DNA of 64,000 bases, taken from contig OZ029916.1 in assembly GCA_964023275.1 (NCBI GenBank), positions 13,694,607 through 13,758,606 of the forward strand, read 5' to 3'. The DNA is from Norana najaformis. Lineage: Eukaryota; Annelida; Clitellata; Crassiclitellata; Hormogastridae. A program made the translations under genes and the position numbers. A model generated the notes under the pieces. It worked only from the letters and a program-made list of their open reading frames with translations. It made no database searches and had not been told where the DNA came from. Below are positions 34,405-44,715 of this stretch, one piece after another; position 1 is the stretch's first letter, and each line of letters starts with the position of its first letter.

Positions 34405-34480
34405 TGCGCCAACGCTTGATGCCTTGTGTAGGTTATTAAACGCTGGCGCTATAAAAATTGTTAAATAATTATTATTATTA
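34405..34480 (+). mobile_element. LINE-A 3'-tail fragment
   Basis: GCTTGATGCCTTGTGTAGG...AACGCTGGCGCTATAAAAA matches the LINE-A tail at 19895-19935 and, inverted, 57840-57870. Followed by an ATT-rich end. Confidence 0.6.
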
Positions 34481-34543
34481 CTTAGCGGTCTTAGATAAGG
34501 AAGGATAGTCAGCTATTAATATGCTTACTTGATAATTTAGGGA

Positions 34544-34700
34544 GGGAGTTATTGGCCAGGGTGTTTCAAACTGGGAGGTTACTTTGCTGGAGACTATTTT
34601 CCTCATGGGGTTCATTGGTTTTAAAATAAGATATTTTTCTCAGAGGTTATTGCCCAGAAGTCATTGGCCGGATAGTTTTTGGCCAGAGGGTTATTACCCT
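34544..34700. repeat. decayed ~15-bp tandem array
   Basis: Units such as GGGAGTTATTGGCCA, GGGTGTTTCAAACTG, GGAGGTTACTTTGCT and, after 34640, AGAGGTTATTGCCC, AGAAGTCATTGGCCG, GATAGTTTTTGGCCA, GAGGGTTATTACCC. The period matches the terminal arrays of the MULE-like element at 35537 but the sequence differs. Confidence 0.55.
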
Positions 34701-35240
34701 AAAAAGGTGGTCATGCAGCCCCCAGTCGGGGAAGCCCTGGTCTGGGGTCAGAAGGAGCAAAGTTCCTCTTAAATCATTTACATAGTTGAGGTAAATTTTT
34801 GCACAAATTCTTTGGCGTGTCGTGGGTTTGTGTATCAGCGCGTGGGCCTAAGTCATAAACCCATGTTCATAAGCCAAGGCCCACTTGCTATCTCAGATAG
34901 GACATGGCCGCATTTGCCCCCTGATTTTCCAGACTAGCCATATTAGGTAAAGGCCTAACATAACTAGAACAGCTATGATATAGCACCTCAGGTTCGTGGC
35001 CTTTAAAACTTTAGGTTACATAGGTCAATCATACTTTATTGTTAAGTAGACCCAACAGAGGCAGACATACGCCTGCAATTTATGTAATGTCAGCATGCAC
35101 AACAGTTATAATGACACGTCTGTAGACTAGAATAGTAAAAATGCATTAACCAGATCAGTGAAGAATGAGAACTTTTTGTCAGTGCACAGATTATTACTAT
35201 ATCTTTATTTATTAAGCGTCATTATCTGATGACTAAGCAT
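34701..35240. other. intergenic, unassigned
   Basis: No coding signal. Contains scattered AGGCCTA-type motifs only. Confidence 0.35.
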
Positions 35241-35244
35241 CAAT

Positions 35245-35460
35245 CGACGGCACTAAGCAATTGTGAGTGAAGGTCTTGCTCAAGGTTCGTACACAGTAAC
35301 CGGCTTGTTAGAGAAGGCTCGAACCTGTACTCCCCACGTTACAAGTCGAGCTCTTTATCAAATCGGTTACTATGCTTCACAAAGACGCTTAGCCTCCTTT
35401 ATCGATTTTCCAGCTCAAATATTGCTGACCAATGGCTGGGCTCCCTTCTCAAAATAGTCC
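35245..35460. repeat. possible LINE/SINE tail with tRNA-like words
   Basis: GGTCTTGCTCAAGGTTCGT, GGCTCGAACCTGTACTCCCC and GTTACAAGTCGAGCTC follow a word order common in animal retroposon tails (TTGCTCAAGG...CGAACC...GTTACAAG..GAGCTC). No cloverleaf folds, so it is not a tRNA gene. Confidence 0.35.
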
Positions 35461-35536
35461 CTGCAACCGGGCCCCGGGGGCCCCCTATGATCGACGTCCC
35501 TTGTATGTAGAACATATTGTAGGCCTATACGAACTA

Positions 35537-35656
35537 TCGCTCACTGGAACGTCGCTCGTAGGCCTTTTGTTCATAGGGCCTTTTACTCATAGGATTTTCG
35601 CTCATAAGGTTTTCATACATAGGAATATTTCTCATAGGACCGTCGCTCATACACCT
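35537..35656 (+). repeat. left terminal array of the MULE-like element (8 x 15 bp)
   Basis: Eight contiguous 15-bp units, for example TCGCTCACTGGAACG, TTTACTCATAGGATT, TTCGCTCATAAGGTT, ATTTCTCATAGGACC. The consensus TCGCTCATAGGACTT appears inverted at the other end. Confidence 0.85.
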
Positions 35657-36130
35657 AAATTTTAGCTAATATCAAAGTAGGAATTATCTAGCAGTTACAC
35701 AAGTAATCCTTCCATTTACCAAGTCTTCCAATTAAGTACATAAAAGTAGGGACACACAATTGACTTCAAATGAATTTTCAATAACTAAGCAGCTATTACA
35801 ACTAAGAATTCAATATGCTGTAATTCTGCACTTCAAAGAAGAAGCTGCAAATATTTATTACATATATGTGCATCAAAGCATTGATCATTCAGTTGAACGG
35901 AAAAGTTTCCCTGTTTGATATAAAAAGGGCCTGAAATGGTAGCCAGTCAAACATTTGAAGCGATCGAGTCAAGAGTCAAGAAGAAAGCTTCGGCTCTTTG
36001 CTGCATGTAAGGATGAAATCCGAAGCCAGTTTTGCAATGGAACTGGAAGGTGAAATCGGCATCTCAAAGTCAGGAAAACAAACGTTCATACTGACTGGGC
36101 TTGAATACTGTTAACACCGTGTAACGAAAG

Positions 36131-37900
36131 ATGGCGATAAAGTTTGGCGTTGCTGCATGGCCCACCGTACAATGTAAGGCAAATGTAGTTAGCGCCGGAA
36201 GAAAAGTGGTCAGGATCAACAAGGCGGAACATAATCGCAAAGGAAACAACGTAGCCAGAGCACTGGCTAAAAAGACGGTTGCCCAGATGAAAACAACATT
36301 TGATGAACGAGATCATTCAACTGAACGGAAAAGCTGGGTCAACTGCAACACAAGAATTGGTTTGCTCGAAGCTTCCAGGTAACGTTTTGATGGCATTACC
36401 GAAAGAAAGCTTCTTTAAGCCGTGTACTTCGTCGTCACAAACAGAAAGTTTTGGCTTCTGGCGACGTCAAGACTGCTCTTCCGCCTTGTCCAACCGACCT
36501 GATGTTCGACATTCCTGTACGTTTTGCACATTTTGTTCTGCATGACTCGGGACCAGGGCCAGATCGTCTGCTGATCCTTGGATACAACGAGCTGCTTGAC
36601 GGGTCGCAAGATCACAGGATAGGCCCTACTGGCTCGCAGATGGTACTTTTAAGGTGATACATGGTCTTTTTTCAGCTCTACACGATCCACTTCCAATTCG
36701 TGACAGGAGTAAACCCAGCAGCGGTCTACTGCTTGCTACCAAGCAAATCATGTCAAACATACTTGCGGAAGTGTTTGAATCCAGCTGCGAATCCGGCAAC
36801 ATCCTTGTCGACTTAGAAGCGGCCACGATAGGAGCCTTTCGTAACGCGTTTCCGAATGCCAGGATATCTGGTTGCTATTTTCATCTTACACAGAGTATTC
36901 TGCGAAAAGTGAATCAAATCGGCATGAATGAAAATGAATTACGAAAGACACGACGCGGTGCGTGGATCCGTGCGATGCCTTGCGGCATTAGCGCATGTTC
37001 CTGTCGACAATGTCCTAGAAGCGTTTGAGATCCTGGCAGAGTCAATGCCAGTCGTTGATCACATGGAAGAACTCGTCTCATATTTTGAGCACGCGTACGT
37101 TCGGGGTCGTCGTCTGAGAGGTCGAGGTGAAAATTATGGACCATCATTGTTCAGCATCGATACATGGAACTATGATAGAGATAGAAAGTGCGCTATATGA
37201 ATTGTGTGATTCACAGCAGTTGGCTTGCTTCTAGACAAAGACACTGGTAATAGATACCAACCATAGACTGAGTCAGCTTCCAGGCCGGTATAGCAGAGAG
37301 CTATCATAACGCCTAGCACTCTCCATCCGGGACCTTACAAGTAACTCACGTGGAGGTAGGCAGGGAATCACGTGAAAGTTACCTTAGACAACAAAGACAG
37401 TCTCTGACGAATTCCTAGAATCAGCATCAGAGATGCACGTGAACGCTGACGTAAGCAGGCAAGAAGACTGAAGTCTGAGACGTATGGCAGCCCAGAGTCC
37501 AGACAAAGACTGTAGGATTCTAGTAGAAAGTAGCTCGAGAAACGCGCACTCAAGGCAGTTGGAAGAGAAGATCGGAAGAGATCAGTCGCAGACGATTCTG
37601 CCGGAAGATGGAAGACGGCGAGGAGGAAGAGGACAAGGACCAACTTAGTACGTTCGGTGTGTCTGTCGTCTGAGAGGTCCGAGGTTGAAAATTATGGACC
37701 ATCATTGTTCAGCATCGATACATGGAACCAGCGGTACGCTGTCGCTGACGGAAAAGCAAGAACTACAAACAGCGTGGAAGGATGGTACCACGGACTTCGG
37801 GCACTGTTTCAGTGCAGTCATCTGACAATGTGGAAGTTTCTTTCTGGACTCCAGAGTGATTGCGTGAAACAGAAATCAACCTTCTATAACCCAGTCAATT
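36131..37900 (+). pseudogene. broken MULE transposase with FLYWCH-like N-terminus
   Basis: Reads, with frame changes: AAWPTVQCKANVVSAG...HNRKGN (36150-36240, a Cys/His FLYWCH-like remnant); LPPCPTDLMFDIPVRFAHFV and LHDSGPGPDRLLILGY (36480-36590); VIHGLFSALHDPLPI; LVDLEAATIGAFRNAFPNAR and ISGCYFHLTQSILRKV (36805-36915), the MULE D...FP...CxFH signature; LAALAHVPVDNVLEAFEILA (36985-37030); LFSIDTWN, then RTTNSVEGWYHGLRALFQCS (37770-37820). The N-x-VEGWH-type block ends the family's catalytic region. A 76-bp segment is duplicated around a 477-bp insert (37095-37730). Frameshifts at about 36360, 36655 and 36925 make it inactive. Confidence 0.8.
37095..37730 (+). repeat. direct duplication flanking an insert inside the MULE transposase
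   Basis: GTACGTTCGG...GTCTGAGAGGTC..GAAAATTATGGACC...GATACATGGAAC occurs at 37095-37170 and again at 37648-37730. Between them, 37171-37647 is a purine-rich, non-coding segment that breaks the reading frame. The protein resumes only after the second copy. Confidence 0.8.
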
Positions 37901-38945
37901 TAAGGATGTACGCAAGTATGAAAGTATTACCAGACTCACTCATTAGCAGTTGTTGGGAGGTTAGAATGGAGGGAGGGGCAGCCAGTACGGAAATATTAAC
38001 TGATGTCAACGCCTGGTCGTGCCAGCGGAGTGGGGTAGGACGCCTGATTAATTGTTTTGTTCAGACAGAGAGATGGGATCTGGCAACTGGGAAGTGACAC
38101 CCTGCCCACGTAGAGAGCGATTGCATAATCAGAGGCAAGAGAGGCAGAAAGACAGACGGGTACAGATACAGGGAGAGATACGCAGACAGACCACGCTGAG
38201 TAAAGGAGTCCGCTTAGACGCGAGAGAAGTCAGTCGAGAGTTAGGCGTCAGAGAACACAGTCGAATAGCTCTGAGAGGTTCCACTCTCGGAGGTAGGGCG
38301 CAGTTGAAAATGTAGCCAAGTTATAGAGTCCGGCGTCTTCTGGCGCTGCAGCAATCGTTATGGGAAGATTAGATTAAAGTTTCTCGTGGGCTATGTTCTT
38401 CGCTCGCTCCGTAATGTAACTCTGATTGAATTAGAATCACGCTCGCGTTGTCAGACATTGATGTGAAAGACATTCATCCAGCGATGAATGACTATCGAGA
38501 ATAAACGATGAAAACTGTACAATGTGCACTGGACGAGAAACCTCTCGTCGTAACTGATGGAAGCAGAAACTATATAATCGATGGTGGAACTGAATACTAT
38601 CCTATATTCTTTCAGTGTGTTACTGGCGTCGAGCAACAGAGCGTCAAGCGCCATCGCATCCCGAGGGATCGTGTCATGAGGGCAGTGGCAACCTACGGGA
38701 AAATTGACATGCTGCTGTATTTACTTGCCTTGGTTTACTTATCGTTCAAGTAGTTTTCAGTCTCCAAGACTACATTTCCAATGTTTACGTTCTTTTGACT
38801 TAATGCTGTATTGAGTTTTATGTCTATTTTCAAAAAAGTTCCATGTAAACAAACGTTGGCGGCTGTGTTTTATTAATAATTGTTTGTGAAAACAAAACCT
38901 GCTAAAGGAAATTCACTGAATGCGTAATTGCAGGCTGTTTATAAA
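37901..38945. other. MULE interior, 3' non-coding part
   Basis: Purine-rich AGAGA-type sequence (38060-38310) and an open stretch at 38508-38753 without recognised homology. Likely internal or secondarily inserted transposon sequence. Confidence 0.35.
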
Positions 38946-38949
38946 CGAT

Positions 38950-39054
38950 ATTCATATGAGTAAATGACCATATGAGCGAAAGTCCTTTGCGTGAAAGTCC
39001 TATGAGTGATGGTCCTATGAGCGATAGTCATATGAGCGAAGGTCCTAAATTCGA
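38950..39054 (-). repeat. right terminal array of the MULE-like element (7 x 15 bp)
   Basis: Seven contiguous 15-bp units: ATTCATATGAGTAAA, TGACCATATGAGCGA, AAGTCCTTTGCGTGA, AAGTCCTATGAGTGA, TGGTCCTATGAGCGA, TAGTCATATGAGCGA, AGGTCCTAAATTCGA. They are the reverse complement of the left array consensus. Confidence 0.85.
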
Positions 39055-39249
39055 AAATACGAGGCCTGTAGATATGAATTCTGTAGGCCTGTAGAAATGT
39101 TGTCATATTCTCACTATATCTTCAACACATTACGTTGCTGTTGGAGTTGATCAGCTATAAAACGAGTAACCTATCCCCAGCTGAACTCCGCCACTGACAA
39201 GCCATTGGTTCCTTGGGTGGTAGGCCTACCGGTCTCAAGCACGAATAAA

Positions 39250-39655
39250 AGAGGTGGACGACGTCAATCATCTTCGTTATCAATCCTCTCAACCATCATT
39301 TGTCCGTCAGTTATTCAACCTACAATCCAATCACTCAGTTTAACCCGCTCCTTTTCTGCCTTAACACTTCACCCTCCCGTCACCTCATCCTTAAAATTTA
39401 TGGCCATAGCATAGCTGTCACACCCCTATTCTATCCTAATCCCTCTTCTTCCCCTTATCTCTCTTTCCGCTTCAATTCCAAACACCATCTACCGTAGTCG
39501 TCTGCTTGCCTGCTTCATATTTGGATCTTGACCTGGAACCACTTCTGACCCTCCTGCCTAACGATTTTCTTTTGACTGAGCGCCTGTGAAAAGCTGGTTC
39601 CCGTGACCTACCTTTCGTTGAGCGCTGTAGATCTCGAGTTTACAATTACGAGTAT
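39250..39655. repeat. R3 repeat, copy 2 (inverted relative to copy 1)
   Basis: GATCTTGACCTGGAACC, TTTTGACTGAGCGCCTG and TTTCGTTGAGCGCTGTAGA are the reverse complement of blocks in 32760-32860. 39330-39400 also matches, inverted, the fragment at 62550-62640 (CACCCTCCCGTCACCTCATC). Confidence 0.7.
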
Positions 39656-40529
39656 GAATCATTATGACATTGTTGACTGCATCGTTAAACCATGTGGTTA
39701 AACAGAAGCTACACAGACCATACAATGGTCACGAGCGGGAGGATTGGCCAACCGCCCTCATATTTCAAGACTAAGAAAATGAAGTCGCTAAACACACCCT
39801 AATAGAACCTCTCGCAGTTAGATTAAGGAACTGGTCTGTTCTCCTATAATACTTTGAAATTAAAGCTGTTGCTTAAGCCTCAGTATTTAAACTTTTGGCA
39901 TAGTATTTTATTTTGCAAAAATTGTTTATGAGAACTAGGTCAGGTCAGGTAGCTTTAGAATCTCAATTCTTGTTCTTGGCCAATCCTAATTAAAAGAGAC
40001 GAAGCAGGAAATCGGTAAAATAATTCGAGTGAAAAGTATTTAGTTATGGTTTTTATCTGCTAAGAATTATTTGTGTGTTGTGTTTGCAAGGTTATGTGTG
40101 TTATGTTTGCAAGTACTAGTTCTTTTATGCGCGTAACTGTATCGTACAGAATAGGTGAGAACGATCGGACCGGCAGCAAGAGTCGAAAGTTGATCGAAGG
40201 GACTTTATTGCACGTAAGAATTGCCATTATAGGCAACAGTTGGTTGGAATGTAGATATCTATTATTAGATTATAAAAATTGAAGTCCAGACAGTCGTCAC
40301 TGTTTGCCTCTATCGAGCCAGTTGACGTATAACCCTTTTCAATAGGGGATAAACGAAACTACACGACTTCCGCATCTTTGTACGGTACGGTACTACAAGA
40401 CCGTGTAAATTTAAGTAGTTCGTAGAACCAGTAATAATAATTTTTTATTTGTTAACTTTGTTAATTGTTGTGTTAAAGTGACTTGTGACACTCATGGCCT
40501 TTCAATTCATAATGGGCAGGTGAGCTGTT
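39656..40529. other. intergenic, unassigned
   Basis: No coding or repeat signal that I can support. A 5' exon of epsin could lie here but none is visible. Confidence 0.35.
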
Positions 40530-40744
40530 TCATAATGACACCCTTGGACTACAACACCGCTTTTTCAGGCCTTCTGAAGCTTGGGATATACTGTCCTCAA
40601 CTGTGCTGCAAGATTTGTACTAGGCATGCCTAAATCCTCACTTGTTTCAGTCAGACTATGTACAAGAGGCTGCAGTGGCTTCCGGTTGAGGGTAGGGTTA
40701 GATTCAATATATATTTACATACATACGTACATATATATACATAT
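40530..40744 (+). mobile_element. LINE fragment (RT C-terminal region)
   Basis: Reads LDYNTAFSGLLKLGIYCPQL, then LQWLPVEGRVRFNIY near 40680-40710, the standard CR1/L2 words. It stops at an AT-rich stretch where the second hAT-like copy begins. Confidence 0.6.
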
Positions 40745-41059
40745 TAGGGTGGTCCTTATTTACAGGGAAATTTATTTTTGATTTTCTTATATCCCACCCT
40801 CTCATCTAGTGCTCCTTTATCACAAACTGCTTATTAAAAAATTATTGGTATCTGACATTTAGGGTATGTTCAGTGCGCCTTTTTATTGGTAACATATGAA
40901 TCAAGCTGATATATGCTACAGTATGTGAAGACTTCCTGATTGCACTATAAATGTCATGCAATTTCTTTAACTGTTTAGTATTAAATTACTATGTAAGGAA
41001 AATGTGTGACTTATGTATGCCTATACATGCTGTTTTCTACTTACTTTTAACTTCACTTT

Positions 41060-41317
41060 GTGCTTGATGACCGTCATTATTGCCCCCTAACTCAAGCTTC
41101 CAGGCAAAACGTTGAAGAATACTGCATTAATTGGTCATCTATTCGGAGTTACCATCAACTGCATCGGGCCAAACAAGCAGCTCCTCTCCCTGCCCTCTCA
41201 GGGTTCCGCAAGCTCCTGAAGACTGTACTGTTTAACAGTGGTTCTGCTTGTTCGGTTCGGGAGCACCCTTCTTGAGTTTATCTTCTAAGAGGCACTTTTA
41301 AAATTTTAAATTACAAT
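41060..41317 (+). mobile_element. LINE 3'-end fragment inside hAT-like copy 2
   Basis: LPALSGFRKLLKTVLFNSGS and the TTCTAAGAGGCACTTTTAAA tail closely resemble 43880-44040. Only the last coding residues and the tail remain. Confidence 0.6.
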
Positions 41318-41344
41318 AACAGCAGAGCTGAAGTCTGAGTTCAA

Positions 41345-42066
41345 CCCAGACAAGCCATTGCTGCTTTACTGGGATGGGAAGTTAATGGAGGATCTGACTG
41401 GAAACCAGAAAGTCGATTGACTACCTATCATTGTTTCAGGGTCTGGCATCGAGCAACTCCTGTGTGTTCCGAAGGTGCTTTCTGGAACTGGTCTTGGAAT
41501 GGCAGATGCAATAATTGAAGTGGTATCTGCTAGAGGTCTAGGAAAATTCTTATCTTATCTTTATTATCAAAGGTCAAATAAAAGGTCTCAGTTTTGATAT
41601 AACTTCCAGTAATTTAGGACTAAAGAATGGCACATGTGTGTTTGGTTGAGAAGCTGCTTGAGAGAAGAGTTCTCTATTTGGCGTGCCGGCATCACTTTCA
41701 TGAGATTCTTTTGGAGGAAGCTTTGGGACCACAGAATGGTTCTGAGATTCTTTTGTTCAAGAGGTTAAAGACATACTGGCCTAATGTTGTGGTTACTTCT
41801 TGCAAACCTGGAGTTGAAGTTCCAGCCATTGCTGCTCCCCTGTCTATTGTGTCTGCTGAAATCATAGACTTTGTGATCAATCATCTTGGACTGATACATC
41901 AACATAACGATTACCATGAACTTCTCGATCTCAGCCTTCTGTTCTTAGGGGGAGTTCCACCTTGTGGCATATCCTTCAAGGAGCCAAATGCCTTCCACAA
42001 TGCATGGTACATTGGCAAAATTATTGTATGGATTGAAAATCTTCTTCTTCAGAGATCCTGGCTATA
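41345..42066 (+). pseudogene. broken hAT-like transposase, copy 2
   Basis: WDGKLMEDLTGNQKVD, LPIIVSGSGIEQLLCVPKVL, LSFDITSSNLGLKNGTCVF, then LYLACRHHFHEILLEEALGP, SEILLFKRLKTYWPN, NDYHELLDLSLLFLGGVPP, GISFKEPNAFHNAWYIGKII. The order and words match copy 1 (LTGKEKVHRLPILV, CRHHIMELVL, NYHELLQLKLVFLG). The longest open piece is 41627-42067. The C-terminal third is missing. Confidence 0.78.
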
Positions 42067-42124
42067 GATTTACAATGCAAGAAATACAAGATTTTGGGAA
42101 CTTCTGTTTATTCGGTGTTGATGC

Positions 42125-43128
42125 TTACATCAAGTAGTCTGAAGCTTCATCTTTATGCTGATGATACTCAGCTACATTTTCTTCGATAATTCCTGTCCTT
42201 CTGGATCTCTCACTCTACTATCTAACGTCTTTAACCAATTTCAGTCTTGGATGGTAGAAAATGTACTGCTCTTAAACCCATCCAAAACTGAGTTTCTCTT
42301 TTTTGGAACAACTGAATAAATTTAACTCTTTGAATTCACTCCATCTAAACTTCTCTGTCATACAATACAGCTGTTCATCCCACAATTTGATTGTTGTGTT
42401 TGACTCCGAACTGTCTTTCAGTGAACACATTAATTCTATATGTAGATCTGCCCACTACCACATCTGTGATATCTGTAAGAATTAGGTGCCATGTTCCCTT
42501 TTTTGCCTGGTTTGTTTGACTAATTCCCTGGTCTCAAGCCATCTTGACTAATGCAACTCGCTTCTTACTGGCATTTCTAAAGTTAATCTGATGAAGCTTC
42601 AAAGAATCCAAAGTACAATTGTAAAAGGTTATGACTAAACCTCCAAAGTATGAACTTATATCACTGATCCTAAAATCATTGCATTGGCTGCCCATTGAAA
42701 AGTGAATAGTTTTCAAAACTGGGCTGATTGTACACAAGACTCTGCATTTCACTATCTCACTGTCTTCACTCAGTACTGACTCCTAAGACTTGTCTCTACT
42801 CGACCAGGTCTTATGAATGTCTAAATCTGACTATTCCACGGACAAGGACAGCTCTTGGCAGGCGTTATTTTCAGTCAATGGCCCTAGACTCTGGAACTCT
42901 GTTCCAGCAAATGTTCACTGTGCAAAGTCTGGTTTGGCCTTCTGATCTCAACTAAAAACTCACCTCTTCCTTGACTCTTTTCCTCCATAAGCTGTCTCTG
43001 TGACTTTTGGGATTCCCTCTTAGCTTTACAACCAAACTTACCATGGAATTTGGCTTGCACAATGATTTTGCTTAGCAGCAATTATCGACTGATGCCTGGA
43101 GCAGTGTTACAGTGGTGCTATAGAAGTT
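42125..43128 (+). mobile_element. LINE-A-like fragment
   Basis: Starts within LYADDTQLH (42150), continues with KTEFLFFGTT (42285), INSICRSAHYHICDICK (42430), LDYCNSLLTGI-like words (42545) and TRTALGRRYFQSMALDSGTL (42850). The tail TGATGCCTGGAGCAG...GGTGCTATAGAAGTT resembles LINE-A. Frame-broken throughout. Confidence 0.75.
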
Positions 43129-43849
43129 CTGAGAATATTATGTTTGTGTTCAGTTTTAGTTATCATGTACAACTGGAGCTAGAGGCTGAAGAGGTTGACA
43201 ACACTTGTCACTGCTGTCTCAGAATTCTAAATACAAACGGCTCAGAAATGCCAAGTCTAAGTGGCATCTAATATAATGATATACTACATTCTTTAAAGTA
43301 ATGTCTGGAAACAGCATACACTGCTGTATCAGGTGTCTGGTAATAAAGCAGTCACTGGAATCTGTATCCAGACATTATTGTGGCCTTTGAAGTGATTAGA
43401 CAAAACTGACAGTGATTGTGTTTTGACAAGGACTGTTTATGGCTGCGAGATTCTGCATTACTTTTAAGAGGGAATACTACATATATCAACTTTAGATGCA
43501 CTCACTTCTGCTGCCCACAGTTGCGGAGAGACATGATACTGTTGTCTTGGTGCTTTCATGTTTTAATAAGACCAGTTAATCCTTTGTAAAAATTTCTGGA
43601 TGGTCCCTTAGTAAAAAGAACAGTTGAGCCAAAATGCAGAAGCATTCTGGCTGAAATTCAGGTGCAGAGAAGCAGCCATTTCGGTTGCTTGTGGATTTCC
43701 AGAGTTCCTTTGAAGAGTCTTTTTTGAAGAGGTGCTACAAAGTGTGATAACAACTAATAAAGTAATGAGAATTTTTCTAAATTTTTTTAAAAGGAAATTC
43801 TTTACGGTTTGTGATAATTAGGAGTAATGGGCTCGGAAAGTTTATGTAT
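43129..43849. other. intergenic, unassigned
   Basis: No feature supported. Confidence 0.35.
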
Positions 43850-44040
43850 GTCTGTCCCACCTGCTGGAACTGTCTCTCTCTCTCGATCTGCGACTTGTGC
43901 TCCTCTCTCTTCCCCTCTCAGGTTTTTGCAGGCACCTGAAGATTGTGCTGTATAACAGTGATTTTACTTGTTCGGGTTGGGAAACACCCCTGCTGAGTTT
44001 ATTCTCTAAGAGGCGCTTTATAAATCTTAAATTACAAACC
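43850..44040 (+). mobile_element. LINE 3'-end fragment
   Basis: CCTCTCAGGTTTTTGCAGGC...CTGAAGATTGTGCTGTATAACAG and TCTCTAAGAGGCGCTTTATA match 41190-41310, giving the end of a reverse transcriptase (FLRHLKI.L..S) plus tail. Confidence 0.6.
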
Positions 44041-44131
44041 TGTTTAACAGATTAGTTTAAATATTGTAGTAAGAAGCAAACATCAAATGTTAGAAATTAC
44101 AGTTTAACAGATAAGTGTTCTGTCATTTCAG

Positions 44132-44244
44132 TCTCTTGATCTGGTCTGCAAGTAACTGAATACTATCCACATACTCTGCAGTGTTTTGTCTGGTGTTTCA
44201 ATTCATTCTGGTTCTCTGGCCATTTCCGATAACTGCTGTACACA
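44132..44244 (+). other. possible epsin 5'UTR portion
   Basis: A good acceptor (TTCTGTCATTTCAG at 44118-44131) lies 113 bases before the epsin start codon, so a 5'UTR intron is plausible. The upstream exon was not found. Confidence 0.35.
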
Positions 44245-44715
44245 ATGCCAATACACAGAACCATTAAAAATGTTGTAAAAAACTACACACATGCTGAAGT
44301 GAAGGTTCGTGAGGCGACGTCAAATGACCCATGGGGTCCACCAAGCATGGTAATGGCTGAGATAGCACAAATGTCACATGACTTGCTTGCCTTCAGTGAA
44401 ATCATGCCAATGATCTGGAAACGATTAAACGACCATGGCAAGAACTGGCGTCATGTCTACAAGTCTCTGATCTTGCTTGACTATCTGGTAAAGTCAGGAA
44501 GTGAGCGTGTTGTACAGTACTGCATGGAGAACATCATTTCAATTCAGACACTGAAGGATTTTCAGCATTTTGAGGATGGTGTCGACCATGGACTGAACAT
44601 CCGTGAGAAGGCCAAGCAGTTGGTGGCCCTACTGAAAGACAGTGATAAGCTCAAGAACGAACGGTCGAGGGCTGCCAATGTCAAGAATCGTTTTGGAATT
44701 TCCACTGGCTATGCA
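44245..44715 (+). CDS. EPN: epsin exon 1 (ENTH domain)
   Basis: Encodes residues 1-157. Hallmarks are KVREATSNDPWGPPS, FSEIMPMIWKRLNDHGKNWR, HVYKSLILLDYL and REKAKQLVALLKD. The positions that contact PtdIns(4,5)P2 in epsin-1 (R8, K11, R25, N30, R63, K69, H73) are all kept here as R5, K8, R22, N27, R60, K66, H70. The ATG is the only reasonable start, three residues shorter than human. Donor GCA|GTGAGT, phase 0. Confidence 0.96.

Larger units (their letters stand above)
35537..39054 (+). mobile_element. MULE-like DNA transposon with inverted 15-bp-array ends
   Basis: About 3.5 kb between inverted arrays of one 15-bp unit (8 units left, 7 right), enclosing a decayed MULE-type transposase. Long inverted ends with sub-terminal tandem repeats are known in Mutator-like elements. 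The 9-bp target duplication expected for the superfamily could not be resolved, because the outer limits of the arrays are vague. It is intergenic, between the divergent BPTF and epsin promoters. Confidence 0.75.
40745..42125 (+). mobile_element. hAT-like transposon, copy 2, truncated
   Basis: Starts with TAGGGTGGTCCTTATTTA, the same terminal repeat as the complete element at 32. Transposase pieces follow from 41345. A LINE tail lies between them at about 41060-41317, and the right end is lost where a LINE begins near 42125. No matching target duplication can therefore be read. Confidence 0.7.

Noticed and set aside
35290..35400. tRNA-like stretch (TCGAACC, GTTACAAG, GAGCTC)
   Set aside because: No cloverleaf can be drawn. 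The word order is that of a retroposon tail.
35537..35656. Array resembling a CRISPR (regular short repeats)
   Set aside because: Units of 15 bp are contiguous without spacers, inverted at the other end of a transposon, in an animal genome.
36086..36316. Minus-strand open frame over the MULE N-terminus
   Set aside because: It is the antisense shadow of the FLYWCH-like region.
38508..38753. 81-codon open frame at the MULE right side
   Set aside because: No recognisable motif and no equivalent place in MULE transposases.
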